Shown here: in pieces, positions 16,303 to 25,970 of the stretch
Numbering within the stretch: position 1 is the first letter of the stretch
How the letters are laid out: each line of letters starts with the position of its first letter
Assembly (NCBI RefSeq): GCF_035994945.1
Contig: NZ_CP108677.1
Span: 2,542,001 to 2,606,000, forward strand
Direction: 5' to 3'
Source of the DNA: Streptomyces sp. NBC_01216
Lineage (GTDB): Bacteria; Actinomycetota; Actinomycetes; Streptomycetales; Streptomycetaceae
DNA: 64,000 bases
Translations under genes and position numbers: made by a program
The notes under the pieces: generated by a model
What the model was told of the DNA's origin: nothing
Databases searched by the model: none
What the model saw: the letters and a program-made list of their open reading frames with translations, nothing else

Positions 16303-17492
16303 GCCGGCTTCTCCAGGCGTTGGGCGACGGCCTGACCGACTGCGGCGACGAGCTCGCCGATGCTCTGCGACTCCGTACCTACCCCGGCGAGCTTCTGTGT
16401 GTTCGGGCCGACGCGAAGCACCCAGGTGAGAGTGGAGTCCTCGTCACCGTACGCCCGCTCGATGTCGGGAATGTACTCGGCCAGTCGCTCGGACGCCTCG
16501 CGGACGTGGCCGCCCGTCTCTCCACGGACCGGGGCCTCGAACGCGGCGACGAAGCTGACGGGCCGGGTGGTCCGCAGCTTGACGATCACGGCGTCGGGCA
16601 GTGTGTGGTGCCCAAAAGTGTTGATCTTCCCCGTGGGAAGTGAGGCGACGAAGCCGTGGACGAATGCCTCGACAGCCCGGCGGACGGGATCGGTACGCGG
16701 CTCGTCCTCCCGCAGGCCCTGGCCGAGGGTGGCGGCAAGCTGGTGCACGTTCACCGCGGCGTAGCGGTAGAGGGTTGCGGAGTTGAAATCGACGGTGCCG
16801 ATCATTCCTGCACCGGTTTCGGCGTCGGTGATCTCGTCGTCGACGGCGGTGAAGTAGTCCGACTCGTTCTCGACCCGGTTCACGCTGATGGCGTGGGCGA
16901 CCTGGACGGCGGCGTCGACGTTGATATCCGGGGCGTCGGCGACCATCCGGCCGAAGAGCGCGATGTCGACGGAGTGCCGGCTGTCGGCGAGCTCCCTGGC
17001 TCTGTCCTTGTTCTTCTTCTCCTTCAGGAAGGCTGTGATGTCGGCCATCCCGTCGACGGCGAGCCGGGCCAGGGCGTCGAGCTGGCGGGCGCTGAGGAAC
17101 ACGAGGTACTTCGCCTCGGGTGCCGGGGCCGGTTCGCCCTCCTTGGCGGCGTCGGCCTTGCGCTTGGGAACCTCGGTCTTCAGTCCGGCGGCGTTCACGG
17201 TCGCGTCCGCGATCCGCAACGCGGTCTCCCCGGCGAGGGAGGGGTCGAGGGCGGTGACCCGATCGGCGACCGCCTCCACGATCTTCTTGGTCCGCACCCC
17301 CAGTTCGCTGGTGTCCAGCAGCTGCTCGCGCTTGAAGTACGTGCGGGTGGCCCGCTTCCACGCCTGGCTGGAGACACGGGCGCGGGGCACTCCCCCGTAG
17401 ACCGCCGTCTTCGGTGCGCCGGTGTCGTCGCGGTTGAGGTTGCTGGGCGGGACGGTCTGCAGGGCGTGCACGTCGAGGAAGATGCGGTTCAC
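16299..17492 (-). CDS. cas7e: Cascade backbone subunit Cas7e (CasC/Cse4)
   Basis: 397 aa from GTG 17492 (overlaps the cse2 stop, GTGA). The protein begins VNRIFLDVHALQTVPPSNLNRDDTGAPKT and contains GGVPRARVSSQAWKRATR, the conserved Cas7e signature, plus FNSATLYRYAAVNVHQLA. Several copies form the crRNA-binding backbone. The upstream in-frame extension to 17609 lies inside cse2 and was dropped. Confidence 0.95.
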   Translation of the reverse strand: MNRIFLDVHALQTVPPSNLNRDDTGAPKTAVYGGVPRARVSSQAWKRATRTYFKREQLLDTSELGVRTKKIVEAVADRVTALDPSLAGETALRIADATVNAAGLKTEVPKRKADAAKEGEPAPAPEAKYLVFLSARQLDALARLAVDGMADITAFLKEKKNKDRARELADSRHSVDIALFGRMVADAPDINVDAAVQVAHAISVNRVENESDYFTAVDDEITDAETGAGMIGTVDFNSATLYRYAAVNVHQLAATLGQGLREDEPRTDPVRRAVEAFVHGFVASLPTGKINTFGHHTLPDAVIVKLRTTRPVSFVAAFEAPVRGETGGHVREASERLAEYIPDIERAYGDEDSTLTWVLRVGPNTQKLAGVGTESQSIGELVAAVGQAVAQRLEKPA

Positions 17493-18187
17493 GAGGCGTC
17501 CTTGTCGGTGTCCGTGGAACGGGTGGCGTCGGTGTCTGCGGCCACGCCTGCGCCGGGAGACTCGCTTCCTTGGCGCTTGTCGTGCCAGGCGTGGAAGGAA
17601 CGGCCCCACTCCCTGCGGACGGTGTCCGCTCCGCCGGGTCGCTGCCAGACGTGGAGCTGCCCGGCCAGCAGGGCGTAGTCGAGCTCGAAACCTTCGCGGC
17701 GCAGCAGAACGACGATGTCCCGGAGCCGCTGGGAGAGGGTCGTGAGGTCGGGGGCGGTGCCGGCACGGACCAGGCGTTTACGCAGAGAGTCGTCGATCTC
17801 GCCGGGCTTCATCATCCGGCGTACGGCGGCCCCCAGGCCCCGGCGCCGGCCTGGACTGTCGGCCTGGTGCATGCCGGTGGAGCGGGACTGCTGATGCAGG
17901 GCATAGAGGGTGAGCGCCACGTGCAGGGCGTCCTCGGCACGGATGAGTTCCTTCTCGCTCATCGGCCGAGCACCGTCCGGGGTGTGGTGCAGAGGACTGG
18001 TGTCGACGAGGGTCCACAGGTCGGGCAGTTGTCCGGCGTCCCGCCCGGCGCCGCGCCGGAGCCGGGCCAGGGCCGAGACGGCGGGGGGCCGGTCGGCGAG
18101 GTAGCCGCGCTGCAGGGTCTCGATGTGGTCGGAGGCGAGCCGGGCGACCCGTTGGCGCTCGGTGACAGGTGCGGTGACGGTGCTCAT
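17489..18187 (-). CDS. cse2: Cascade small subunit Cse2 (CasB)
   Basis: 232 aa from ATG 18187, coupled to the cse1 stop by ATGA. All-helical, with ALARLRRGAGRDAGQLPDLWTLVD near residues 40-65 and the GAAVRRMMKPGEIDDSLRKRLVRAGTAPDLTTLSQRLRDIVVLLR stretch typical of Cse2. Two copies stabilise the displaced strand in Cascade. The last ~25 residues are an Asp/Thr-rich tail. Confidence 0.93.
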   Translation of the reverse strand: MSTVTAPVTERQRVARLASDHIETLQRGYLADRPPAVSALARLRRGAGRDAGQLPDLWTLVDTSPLHHTPDGARPMSEKELIRAEDALHVALTLYALHQQSRSTGMHQADSPGRRRGLGAAVRRMMKPGEIDDSLRKRLVRAGTAPDLTTLSQRLRDIVVLLRREGFELDYALLAGQLHVWQRPGGADTVRREWGRSFHAWHDKRQGSESPGAGVAADTDATRSTDTDKDAS

Positions 18188-19878
18188 GCGGGTGCCTTCG
18201 TGGTGGTATCGGAGGCCGGCACCGCGTCCTTGCCCGGAGGCGTGCCGGTGGAGTCGGGACGACCCAGGACCCGGTGCAGAGACGCGCGGAACCACTTGCC
18301 GGCGAGGGCGGAGTTGAGCCACTCGGTGCCGTGCTTGAGCTGCGCGGTCCGACCTTGCCAGGCCGCGTCCCCGGCCGCGGCCGTCAGCCGGTCGCCGAGC
18401 CGGCCGACGACCTCGTACACCTGCTGCTGCCATGCGGTGCGCTGCGCGTACGGGTCTTCGGTGTCCGCGAGATGGGCGAGCCATGTGCGGTAGGAGGTCT
18501 CAAGAAGCCCGTACGCGAGATCGCGAGCGGTGGAGCGGGGCCCCTCGCTCTCGGTGCCGGCCGCGCGGGCCAGGTTCGTGGCCAGGTCGCCCACGGCGTT
18601 GACCGCGAAGTCGGCGTCGGCGACGGCTGCGACCGCCTGCTCGGCGTAGCGCCGGTCCTGCCGGTGGAGCAGGACGACAGCCATCGAGACGTGGTCGTCG
18701 ACGATCTCGTCGATCACGGACTGCTGCGTGCCGTAGCTCGCACCGACGACACGGGCCCGGACGAGGAAGCCGCGGTTCAGCTGCCCTTCGGTCACCAGGC
18801 GGGCCACCCACTCCAGGATCACCGGCCGCAGGTAGGCAGCCGCTTCCGGGCCCTGAGCCCTGCCGACCTCGCCTGCGACCAGTGAAGCGATCCCGCGCCA
18901 CGCGGAGCGCTCGGGAGCATGCTCGCGCGGCAGATAGACCGGACTTCTCTTGAGCTTCCTCTCCTGGGGCTTGCTGCGACGCCAGGCGGTCATCGGCTCC
19001 CGGCGCTGGCGGTCGCGCGCGGCGAGCGGGTCGCCGTAGCCGAGAACGACACCATGGACTCCGGTCTCATCGAAGTGGAGGCGCAGGCGCCGCGTCTGCC
19101 AGGTGTACAGGTCGCGTACGCCGGTCGGGGCGCGCTCGGCACCGGAGGGGCCACACGGCTCCTTGCGCCAGGTGGGGGCGTCCTGGTCGTCGATCTCCAG
19201 GTTGGAGGTGTCGGCGGCAACCAGGTTCAGCAGCAGGGTCTCGCGCAGGGTGGAACCTTCGACGAAGACGCCGCCGAGATTCCCGGCCCAGCCGACGCCG
19301 AGCGGATAGACCTTGCCGCCCTTGGCTCGTTCGTCGCCCTCCACACCGGTCTTGATGCCGGAGGTGTCATAGGCGTGCGTGTGGACGGTCCAGCGTGCCG
19401 CCTCGGCGAACGTGAGCCGTTCCACGGTGGGCATGCGGGCGGTGAAGAACGGCTCACCGTTGGGAACGTCGGCCACGATCCGGTTGAGGGAGAACACCTC
19501 GCCCTTCGCCGTGCGCAGCCCGGCGGACTGAAAGAACGGGACGTCACGGTCAAGCAGGTCGAACCGCCCGCGATGCTTGTCGAGATACGGCCCGACCGGA
19601 GCGAAACAATCCTCATCGGCCCACAGTTCCGACCACGCGTCGATGTCCTGCGGACCGTCCAGGGCATCGTGAGCGACAGCGAGGAGCAGACGCACCAGAG
19701 CGAACTCCTGGGTCGGCAGGTCACCGACCAGCCGACGAAGGCCGTGCGCCTGCTCGAACACCTCACGCAGTGACAACTCGTCCTGTGTGCCGTCGCGTCT
19801 GAGCACGGGGATCCACGGCCGGGTGGTGAGATCGAAGGACAGCGTGCTGTCGGCGCTGCTCTGGTCGGATTCAGGCAC
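18184..19878 (-). CDS. cse1: Cascade large subunit Cse1 (Cas8e)
   Basis: 564 aa. FDLTTRPWIPVLRRDGTQDELSLREVFEQAHGLRRLVGDLPTQEFALVRLLLAVAHDAL is the diagnostic Cas8e N terminus, followed by the four-helix-bundle C-terminal domain. It reads the PAM and recruits Cas3. It overlaps cas3 by 8 bp. Confidence 0.95.
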   Translation of the reverse strand: MPESDQSSADSTLSFDLTTRPWIPVLRRDGTQDELSLREVFEQAHGLRRLVGDLPTQEFALVRLLLAVAHDALDGPQDIDAWSELWADEDCFAPVGPYLDKHRGRFDLLDRDVPFFQSAGLRTAKGEVFSLNRIVADVPNGEPFFTARMPTVERLTFAEAARWTVHTHAYDTSGIKTGVEGDERAKGGKVYPLGVGWAGNLGGVFVEGSTLRETLLLNLVAADTSNLEIDDQDAPTWRKEPCGPSGAERAPTGVRDLYTWQTRRLRLHFDETGVHGVVLGYGDPLAARDRQRREPMTAWRRSKPQERKLKRSPVYLPREHAPERSAWRGIASLVAGEVGRAQGPEAAAYLRPVILEWVARLVTEGQLNRGFLVRARVVGASYGTQQSVIDEIVDDHVSMAVVLLHRQDRRYAEQAVAAVADADFAVNAVGDLATNLARAAGTESEGPRSTARDLAYGLLETSYRTWLAHLADTEDPYAQRTAWQQQVYEVVGRLGDRLTAAAGDAAWQGRTAQLKHGTEWLNSALAGKWFRASLHRVLGRPDSTGTPPGKDAVPASDTTTKAPA

Positions 19879-22810
19879 GGGTCACCTCGATGCCATCGCT
19901 CTTGCTGTAGCGGAGAGTGAAGCCCGCCAGCCGGGTCTGGCCGTTCTCGTCGAGCGGCAGGATCAACTGGCCGGCCAGCCAGTGACTGTTCTTCGCCTGC
20001 CAAGCAGGCACGTACATTTCCTCGAGCTCTGTGAGAGCCCGGTCCATGACCTCTCGGTGGCTGAACTGAATCGGTAGCCGCAGCCCGCAACTCGCCGCGG
20101 TGCGCGCCGCCAGGCCGGCCGGCACCTGGTCGGTCGGCAGTCCCAGCCCCGCCAGCGCGCGGCCCCTGCGGTCTGGGAGCAGCCACGGCACGGTAGCCAG
20201 GGTGCCATCAGCCCGTTGCTGCACGACGACGACCTCGAGGCTCTCGCGGCTGTCACGGACCTGGGCTCTGCCGGCAGGGGTGTCGTCCGCATCGCCGACG
20301 CCTGCCGCAAGCCAGCCGAACAGCGGCCTGCCGGGCCTGAAGACCGCGTCGAGCCTGAAGGTCGCGGCCCGCTCGGCGAGGTCCGCGCGGTGTTCCTCGT
20401 GCCGTGCGCGAGCGGCTTCGAGCGCCGTGGCCCACGCAGCGGGGCCGTCGGGACCGTCGGCATACGCCCGCTGCACCAGCGGACTGATGTCAGTCGGCAG
20501 CCGCACCGGCGGCACCTCGACGCCACGACCGACGTCGAGGTGTCCTCGTAGGGCGGCTGCCGAACGCAGCAACGCGTACGTCCCGTACACGGCAACCGAA
20601 CCGCGCACCGGTCCGGGAACGTCCTCGCTCCAGTCGACGCCGGTGACCAGGCAGCGCGCGGCGCGGAGATGCTCGGGCCGTTCGACCTGCTTCGCACCAC
20701 CGCGCAGGTGGCGGTGGAGACGCCCCATACGCTGCAGCATGAGGTCGACCGGGGCGAGGTCGGTGACCAGCAGGTCGAAGTCGACGTCGAGGGACTGTTC
20801 GGCGACCTGGCTGGCGACAACGACGTGTGCTCCCTGCGGCCGCCCTTCGGCTTTGCCTGGTGGCCCGAAGCGCCGGAGCAGGTCGGCGTCCTTCGCCGCC
20901 CGGTCGATGTCGATGAAACAGGAATGGGCGACGGTCACGTTCGCGTCGCCGAACGTCCGCCGCAGCACGGCGGCCGTTTCGAGGACACGGCGAACGGTGT
21001 TACGCACGACGAGGCCGCAGCCGCCTCCTGCGAGTTCGTTCTCAAGCCGGTCGGCCAGGACGCCAAGGTCGTCCTCGATGCGTTCCAGTTCGACGTCGAG
21101 GGTGCGGCCGGATGCTGCCGGGCTCCGCATCACAGGCACACCTCCGGGGATCACAGCCGTCAGGAGCGGGTAGTCGTCGGCCTCGGCGACAGCATCAAAA
21201 CCAGCCACAGCCTCACCGCTCGCCTTGCCCGCATACGCCTCTGCCAGCTCCCGCCGCCGACCTGCGGGCAGCGTCGCGGACAGCACCACCACGGGTACCC
21301 GGTAGGCGCCGAGCCACGACAGCACCCGGTCGAGGTAGACACTCATGTACGTGTCGTAGGCATGAGCCTCGTCGATGATGACGACTTTCCCGGCAATGGC
21401 CAGGTGACGTAGGGCCAGGTGACGACTCTTGAGCCCGGCGAAGAGCAACTGGTCGATGGTGCCCGCCACGAACGACGACAGCATCGCCTTCTTCCGTCCA
21501 CGCAGCCACGCGTGGGCGACGAGTTCGGCCGGGGCGGCACGCGTGCTGCACGACGGCCGTGGCAGGTCGGCCTGCGGAGCGTCGATGTCGACGGCGATCA
21601 CACGGCCGCTGCTGCGCATGAGGTCGGCGAAGTCCTCGTTGAGGGCAGCCTTCGAATGGGCAAGAAGAACGGAATGGCGAGTCCCACGCTCAGCGGGGAG
21701 CCGCTCCAGCCAGTCCAGCAGACGGGGGAACATCGCGTTGCCGGTGGCCATCGTCGGCAGCGCGAAGAACACACCGCCCCCACCGGCGCGAGCGGCGAGG
21801 ATCTCGGCGGCGGCCAGCGCCGCCTCCGTCTTTCCCTCCCCCATCGGCGCCTCGATCACCATCAGCCCCGGTTCGTCCATCGTCCGTGCCAGATCGAAGG
21901 CCGCCTCCTGGACCGGGCGGACCTTCGCCCCGGGCGGCAGCTCGAAACGGGACATGAACAGCTCCTGCGCATCCCCGGCCGGCGCCTCTGGACGCCAGGG
22001 TCCGGGCAGGTCCAACCCGCGCCAAGCCGCAGCGATGCGCTCCTCCCCCGTGCGGGGCACATCCTGCGGGAAGTACGGGAACAGGTCCGGGTTGCTGGCG
22101 ATCCAGTCGGAGACGATCACCAGGGCGGTGAGCAACACCTGCACGGGCTGGGGCAGTTTCACGTTCTGCCAGGCACCGAGTCGCTCCCGTACACCGAACT
22201 CCTCAGCACACGCCTCGAGCAGCTCCTCCTGCACGCGCTGCCACGCCCGTCGACTCGTACCGGGCGCCCTCAACAGATGAGGATGACTGTCGACCGCGTT
22301 GATCTGGCCGTGCTCCGGCGGCACTCCGTGGTGTCCGCCCACCACCACGGCGAACTGACCGGTCTGCTTTGCCGTCCAGCCGTGCCGCTCCTCCAACCAC
22401 TCCGCCAGCAAACACTGTCCGGCCAGCCCATGCGGCGCGAGTCGCCGGTCCGGCCCCATCGCCGACTGAGACCGCATCTCCAGACCGTGATCCCTCATGA
22501 CCTGCGCCAACGAGTCGACCTGACAGGCGAAGGCCGGCGTCGCCTTGCCGATGTCATGCACACCGGCAAGCCACACTGCTAACCGCCGAGCGTCCGCTTC
22601 CCCTTCAGGCAAGGCATCTGCAACCAGCCTCCGTACGCTTGCAGGCAACCATTCGTCCCACAGTCGCCTTGCCACGGCAGCACTGTCCTCCATATGTCGC
22701 CACAGCGGCAACCACCCGTCGGAGTCCCGGTCATGCTTGGCCCACACGGTCAGCACCGGTCCGTCGAGCCTGGCTCGCAGCCCCGTTCGGACGCCCCCGT
22801 CGCCTGTCAT
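19871..22810 (-). CDS. cas3: CRISPR helicase-nuclease Cas3 (type I-E)
   Basis: 979 aa. N-terminal HD nuclease (WRHMEDSAAVARRLWDEW, then LAGVHDIGKATPAFACQ and GGHHGVPPEHG), then a superfamily 2 helicase: Walker A EAPMGEGKTEAALAAAE, DEAH box in VIIDEAHAYDTYMSVYLDR, SATLPAGRR, and motif VI-like QRMGRLHRHLRGG. It degrades DNA marked by Cascade. First gene of the operon; its promoter must lie in 22811-23029, shared with the array 2 leader. Confidence 0.95.
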   Translation of the reverse strand: MTGDGGVRTGLRARLDGPVLTVWAKHDRDSDGWLPLWRHMEDSAAVARRLWDEWLPASVRRLVADALPEGEADARRLAVWLAGVHDIGKATPAFACQVDSLAQVMRDHGLEMRSQSAMGPDRRLAPHGLAGQCLLAEWLEERHGWTAKQTGQFAVVVGGHHGVPPEHGQINAVDSHPHLLRAPGTSRRAWQRVQEELLEACAEEFGVRERLGAWQNVKLPQPVQVLLTALVIVSDWIASNPDLFPYFPQDVPRTGEERIAAAWRGLDLPGPWRPEAPAGDAQELFMSRFELPPGAKVRPVQEAAFDLARTMDEPGLMVIEAPMGEGKTEAALAAAEILAARAGGGGVFFALPTMATGNAMFPRLLDWLERLPAERGTRHSVLLAHSKAALNEDFADLMRSSGRVIAVDIDAPQADLPRPSCSTRAAPAELVAHAWLRGRKKAMLSSFVAGTIDQLLFAGLKSRHLALRHLAIAGKVVIIDEAHAYDTYMSVYLDRVLSWLGAYRVPVVVLSATLPAGRRRELAEAYAGKASGEAVAGFDAVAEADDYPLLTAVIPGGVPVMRSPAASGRTLDVELERIEDDLGVLADRLENELAGGGCGLVVRNTVRRVLETAAVLRRTFGDANVTVAHSCFIDIDRAAKDADLLRRFGPPGKAEGRPQGAHVVVASQVAEQSLDVDFDLLVTDLAPVDLMLQRMGRLHRHLRGGAKQVERPEHLRAARCLVTGVDWSEDVPGPVRGSVAVYGTYALLRSAAALRGHLDVGRGVEVPPVRLPTDISPLVQRAYADGPDGPAAWATALEAARARHEEHRADLAERAATFRLDAVFRPGRPLFGWLAAGVGDADDTPAGRAQVRDSRESLEVVVVQQRADGTLATVPWLLPDRRGRALAGLGLPTDQVPAGLAARTAASCGLRLPIQFSHREVMDRALTELEEMYVPAWQAKNSHWLAGQLILPLDENGQTRLAGFTLRYSKSDGIEVTRA

Positions 22811-23052
22811 GTCAGATGAATACAGGCTCGGGACGGCTCATGAGAGCCGCACAGAAAAAACAGGGACGATCCCTTGCCGATCGCGCGACAACCGCCGCAC
22901 GCGGTCGGCGCAGCACATATGGTGGATTGTTTAGACCGGTAGCGGCGCGTCCACCCAGAAGGGGGAAATCGCAATAGATGCACCCTTTGACGGTTTCCGC
23001 GAAAGTGTGTGAAAACACGGCCTCGCAGTGATAAACCAGCAGGTCACGCAGT
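22811..23052. promoter_or_regulatory. Divergent region: cas operon promoter and leader of array 2
   Basis: 242 bp without a gene. It is AT-richer than its surroundings (AAAAAACAGG, CACATATGGTGG, GTGTGTGAAAACAC). The 23 bases at 23030-23052 (GATAAACC, then GCAGGTCACGCAGT) match the leader end of array 1. The cas3 start lies to the left on the minus strand, the first repeat to the right, so two divergent promoters are expected here. Confidence 0.65.
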
Positions 23053-23568
23053 CTGCTCCCCGCACACGCGGGGATGGTCCCGGCGGGAACATCGACTGGA
23101 AAATCACATGGACCTGCTCCCCGCACACGCGGGGATGGTCCCACCGCCCTTACGGTTCATCACGACGTGGACTCCTGCTCCCCGCACACGCGGGGATGGT
23201 CCCTCAGCCTGGAGCTGGAGGACCGACGGCACCCGCTGCTCCCCGCACACGCGGGGATGGTCCCCTCAAGGAGAAGGTGGACATCAAGTACCGGGACTGC
23301 TCCCCGCACACGCGGGGATGGTCCCGACATCACTGTCTCCCGCCGCGACGGGTCCGACTGCTCCCCGCACACGCGGGGATGGTCCCGCGGCCTGCTGCAC
23401 GGGCCGGTAGGCGTCGTGCTGCTCCCCGCACACGCGGGGATGGTCCCCCGGCCTGGTACAGCGATGTCGACGCCACACCCTGCTCCCCGCACACGCGGGG
23501 ATGGTCCCGCGAGGTTGCGGATGTAGGAGCCGACGCGGGTCTGCTCCCCGCACACGCGGGGATGCCTC
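23053..23568 (+). CRISPR. Type I-E CRISPR array 2: 9 repeats, 8 spacers
   Basis: Repeats start at 23053, 23114, 23175, 23236, 23297, 23358, 23419, 23480 and 23541, an exact 61-bp period. The repeat begins CTGCTCCCCGCACACGC and ends GGGGATGGTCC on the plus strand, differing from array 1 at one stem/loop base (A for G). All eight spacers start with C, so the true repeat is probably 29 bp with 32-bp spacers. The last repeat has a diverged 3' end (GATGCCTC), marking the trailer. Transcription is to the right, away from cas3. Confidence 0.97.
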
Positions 23569-23621
23569 CATCGGTCCGCCTGCAGCGCACAGCCGGTCTT
23601 CGTGATTGCGGCTGAGCGGGT

Positions 23622-25202
23622 CTACGCGCCCGCCCCGGTCGCCGCGGGGCCGTCGGGTACGGCCCCGCCCGGCATGACGGATTCACCCGGCGCGGACCCG
23701 TCCGCCGTCACCGGGGGTGGCGGCCAGGGTTCCCGCCGCATCCACATCAGACCCAGGGCGAGTGCCGCCCCGGCGAGGACGAAGCCGTGGGCGGGGGTGT
23801 GTCCCGAGGGCTGGGTCTCGAAGGTGAGTGCCCCCGCGAGCACGGCGAGGAAGCGGCCGAGGCCGGTGTGCCAGGCGACCGGGGCGAGGACCACGACGCC
23901 CCACAGCAGGTACCAGGGCTGCACCATGGGCGAGAGGGCGACCAGGGCCAGCAGGGCGAGCCCGAGGCCGAGGACCGGGTCGGTCCGCCCCCGCAGGACC
24001 CGGACGGCCAGGGCCGCGATGACGGCCAGGGCGAGGAGCAGTCCCAGGTTCCGCACGACGCCCTGCACCGGTTCCGGATCGTCCGCGAGGAGCAGCCCGA
24101 GGCCGAGGCCGAGGTCGCTGGTGACCGACAGGGCGGTGTGGATGGTCCCGGCGACGCTCTGGGTGCGCAGCCAGCCGAAGCCGGTTCCCGCGGCGAGCGT
24201 CGCCCCGGCGGCCACCGCGGCGGCGACCAGGCCCGGCAGGAGGAGGCCCTTGACCAGGGCGCGGGCGCCGCCGCCCCGGGCCATCGCGACACCGATGAAG
24301 AGCAGGGCCACCGCCGCCGGCGACTTGATCATCATGGCGAGTCCGACCAGGACGCTGCCCGGCACCCAGCGACCGCGGGTCGCGAGGACGACGCCGCCGA
24401 GCATCAGGCCGATCATGAGGCCGTCGTTGTGCAGGCCGCCGACGACATGGATCAGGAGCAGCGGATTGAGCACGGCCAGCCACAGCGCGCCGGCGGTCCG
24501 GTCCTCGCCGGCGCGCCGGGCACGGGTTTCCGGACGGTCGGGGGCCCCGGCGCCGGTGTGGGGGCAGGGGGCGTCCTCGGCGCCGGTACCGGCGCGCCCC
24601 GCACCGCGCGCCGCGGCCGTCACGGCCCAGGCGATCAGCGCGACCGTGCCGAGCGCGACGAGCCGCAGGGTCAGGACGGCCGGCACGATCTCCCCGCCCG
24701 TCAGCGCCACCACGCCCCGGGCGAGGACGAGGAAGGCCGGGCCGTAGGGGGCGGGGGTGTCGGTCCAGTGGCCGCCGACGCTCGCCGCCGCGTCCGCGCC
24801 GAGGTCTCCGGGGCCGAGGACGGACGGACCGCCTCCGTAGACGTCGTGACCTTCGAGGACCATCGCGCCCTGGGCGAGGTAGCTGTACACGTCGGCGCTG
24901 TACAGCGGCGGGGCGAGCAGCAGGGGCGCGGCCCAGGCGGCCAGCGTCCCGAGGGCCCACCGGGTGCCGGGCGCGGCACCGCGGGCGAGCAGTCGTCCGT
25001 ACTGCCACCAGGCGCCCAGCAGGAGGGTGAGCCCGAGGAGGGCCAGGACGGTGCCCGCCGTGGTGGGCGCGGCTCCCCGCGGCTCCCACAGGCCCCATCC
25101 TCCGCGCACGGGCAGTGTCCCGGCCGTCCAGCCGCCGACGGCGACCGCGAGCGACCCGACGGTGCCGAGCCATCGGGTTCCGGACGCGCTGAAGACCCAC
25201 AT
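23622..25202 (-). CDS. mptB: MptB-like polyprenol-phosphomannose mannosyltransferase (GT-C)
   Basis: 526 aa from ATG 25202; the longer upstream frame is low-complexity and antisense. A multi-spanning GT-C protein with about 11-13 hydrophobic helices; signature pieces are PPLYSADVYSYLAQGAMVLEGHDVY, HWTDTPAPYGPAFLVLAR, NPLLLIHVVGGLHNDGLMIGLML and SPMVQPWYLLW. These match the actinobacterial alpha-1,6-mannosyltransferase MptB, which uses polyprenyl-phosphate mannose outside the membrane. In Streptomyces, which lacks mycobacterial LAM, the acceptor is uncertain. Confidence 0.82.
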   Translation of the reverse strand: MWVFSASGTRWLGTVGSLAVAVGGWTAGTLPVRGGWGLWEPRGAAPTTAGTVLALLGLTLLLGAWWQYGRLLARGAAPGTRWALGTLAAWAAPLLLAPPLYSADVYSYLAQGAMVLEGHDVYGGGPSVLGPGDLGADAAASVGGHWTDTPAPYGPAFLVLARGVVALTGGEIVPAVLTLRLVALGTVALIAWAVTAAARGAGRAGTGAEDAPCPHTGAGAPDRPETRARRAGEDRTAGALWLAVLNPLLLIHVVGGLHNDGLMIGLMLGGVVLATRGRWVPGSVLVGLAMMIKSPAAVALLFIGVAMARGGGARALVKGLLLPGLVAAAVAAGATLAAGTGFGWLRTQSVAGTIHTALSVTSDLGLGLGLLLADDPEPVQGVVRNLGLLLALAVIAALAVRVLRGRTDPVLGLGLALLALVALSPMVQPWYLLWGVVVLAPVAWHTGLGRFLAVLAGALTFETQPSGHTPAHGFVLAGAALALGLMWMRREPWPPPPVTADGSAPGESVMPGGAVPDGPAATGAGA

Positions 25203-25240
25203 GACGGGCCAACCTATCCTGGCGCCGCCGGCCGGGCCGT

Positions 25241-25294
25241 AGAGCCTGTCGGGTGGCCTTCGACCGGGCGGTCGAAGGCCGCCCGACAGGCTCT
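25241..25294 (-). terminator. Long hairpin, copy 1 of a repeated AGAGCCTG element
   Basis: AGAGCCTGTCGGGTGGCC and the nearly complementary right arm ending GACAGGCTCT form a 54-base hairpin with an inner GACCGGGCGGTC loop region. It follows the stop (25346) of the membrane-anchored gene. Related hairpins occur at 31419-31453 and, as a half copy, near 36660-36700. Confidence 0.65.
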
Positions 25295-25345
25295 GAGCCG
25301 AGGGCCCTCGGGCGTCCGGGACGGGGCCGCGGGCGGGCCGGACGC

Positions 25346-25795
25346 CTAACGGGGACGCTTCGACGCCCCGGGCGCGGAGCCCGATCTGCCGGGCCGCTCG
25401 TCGGAGCGGGAGCCGGTCGAGGTGGGCGCCGGGCGGGAGGCCGGGGTCGGCGGGGCGGAGGTGGCCGGGTGGGCGGCGGACGCCGATGCCGATGTCGGGG
25501 GGCTGTCGGATCCGTGCCGACCGGGGGACTCCGTGCCCGCCGGGTCCGTGCCGTCCTCGTCGGCGTCCGACACGTCGGGCTGGATGAGGGACGGCGCGCC
25601 GGGGCGGTCGCCGGCCGGGGTGTGGGGCCCGCCCGCCGGCGCGGAGCGGAAGGCTCCCGAGACGACCGCGCCGATCAGCCCGAGACCGAGGACGGCGCCG
25701 CCGCCGATCACCCAACGGGCGCCGGGGCCCCTCTGTGCCGACGCGTGACGGCCACGGGGTCTCCGGGCGCCGTCGCCGCGGGTGTCCTTGCTCAT
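25346..25795 (-). CDS. Membrane-anchored Pro/Ser/Thr-rich protein, function unknown
   Basis: 149 aa from ATG 25795 (MSKDTRGDGARRPRGRHAS). A basic cytoplasmic N terminus, one membrane helix (about residues 28-48, WVIGGGAVLGLGLIGAVVSGAF), then a ~100-residue disordered exterior rich in Pro, Ser, Thr and Ala, ending in a basic stretch (GASKRPR). No catalytic motif. Gap to the mptB start is 143 bp and includes a strong hairpin, so they are separate units. Confidence 0.6.
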   Translation of the reverse strand: MSKDTRGDGARRPRGRHASAQRGPGARWVIGGGAVLGLGLIGAVVSGAFRSAPAGGPHTPAGDRPGAPSLIQPDVSDADEDGTDPAGTESPGRHGSDSPPTSASASAAHPATSAPPTPASRPAPTSTGSRSDERPGRSGSAPGASKRPR

Positions 25796-25970
25796 GACGG
25801 CGGATTCTAGTGCCGGGCGGGGCGCGCCCCGCCCGGCCCGGCAGGAGGGAGCGGGGCCGTCGGGAGCGAGCCGGGACGTGGCCCGGACTCCGCCCCCGCC
25901 GTGCGCCCGGATCGCCCGACGTGTCCCAGAACACGAGGCGCCGGGACGCGCGCCGCCGTAAGCTCTCCGC

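Noticed and set aside
23028..23615. Open frames spanning CRISPR array 2
   Set aside because: Translations of repeats (PRTRGDGP, SPHTRGWS); not proteins.
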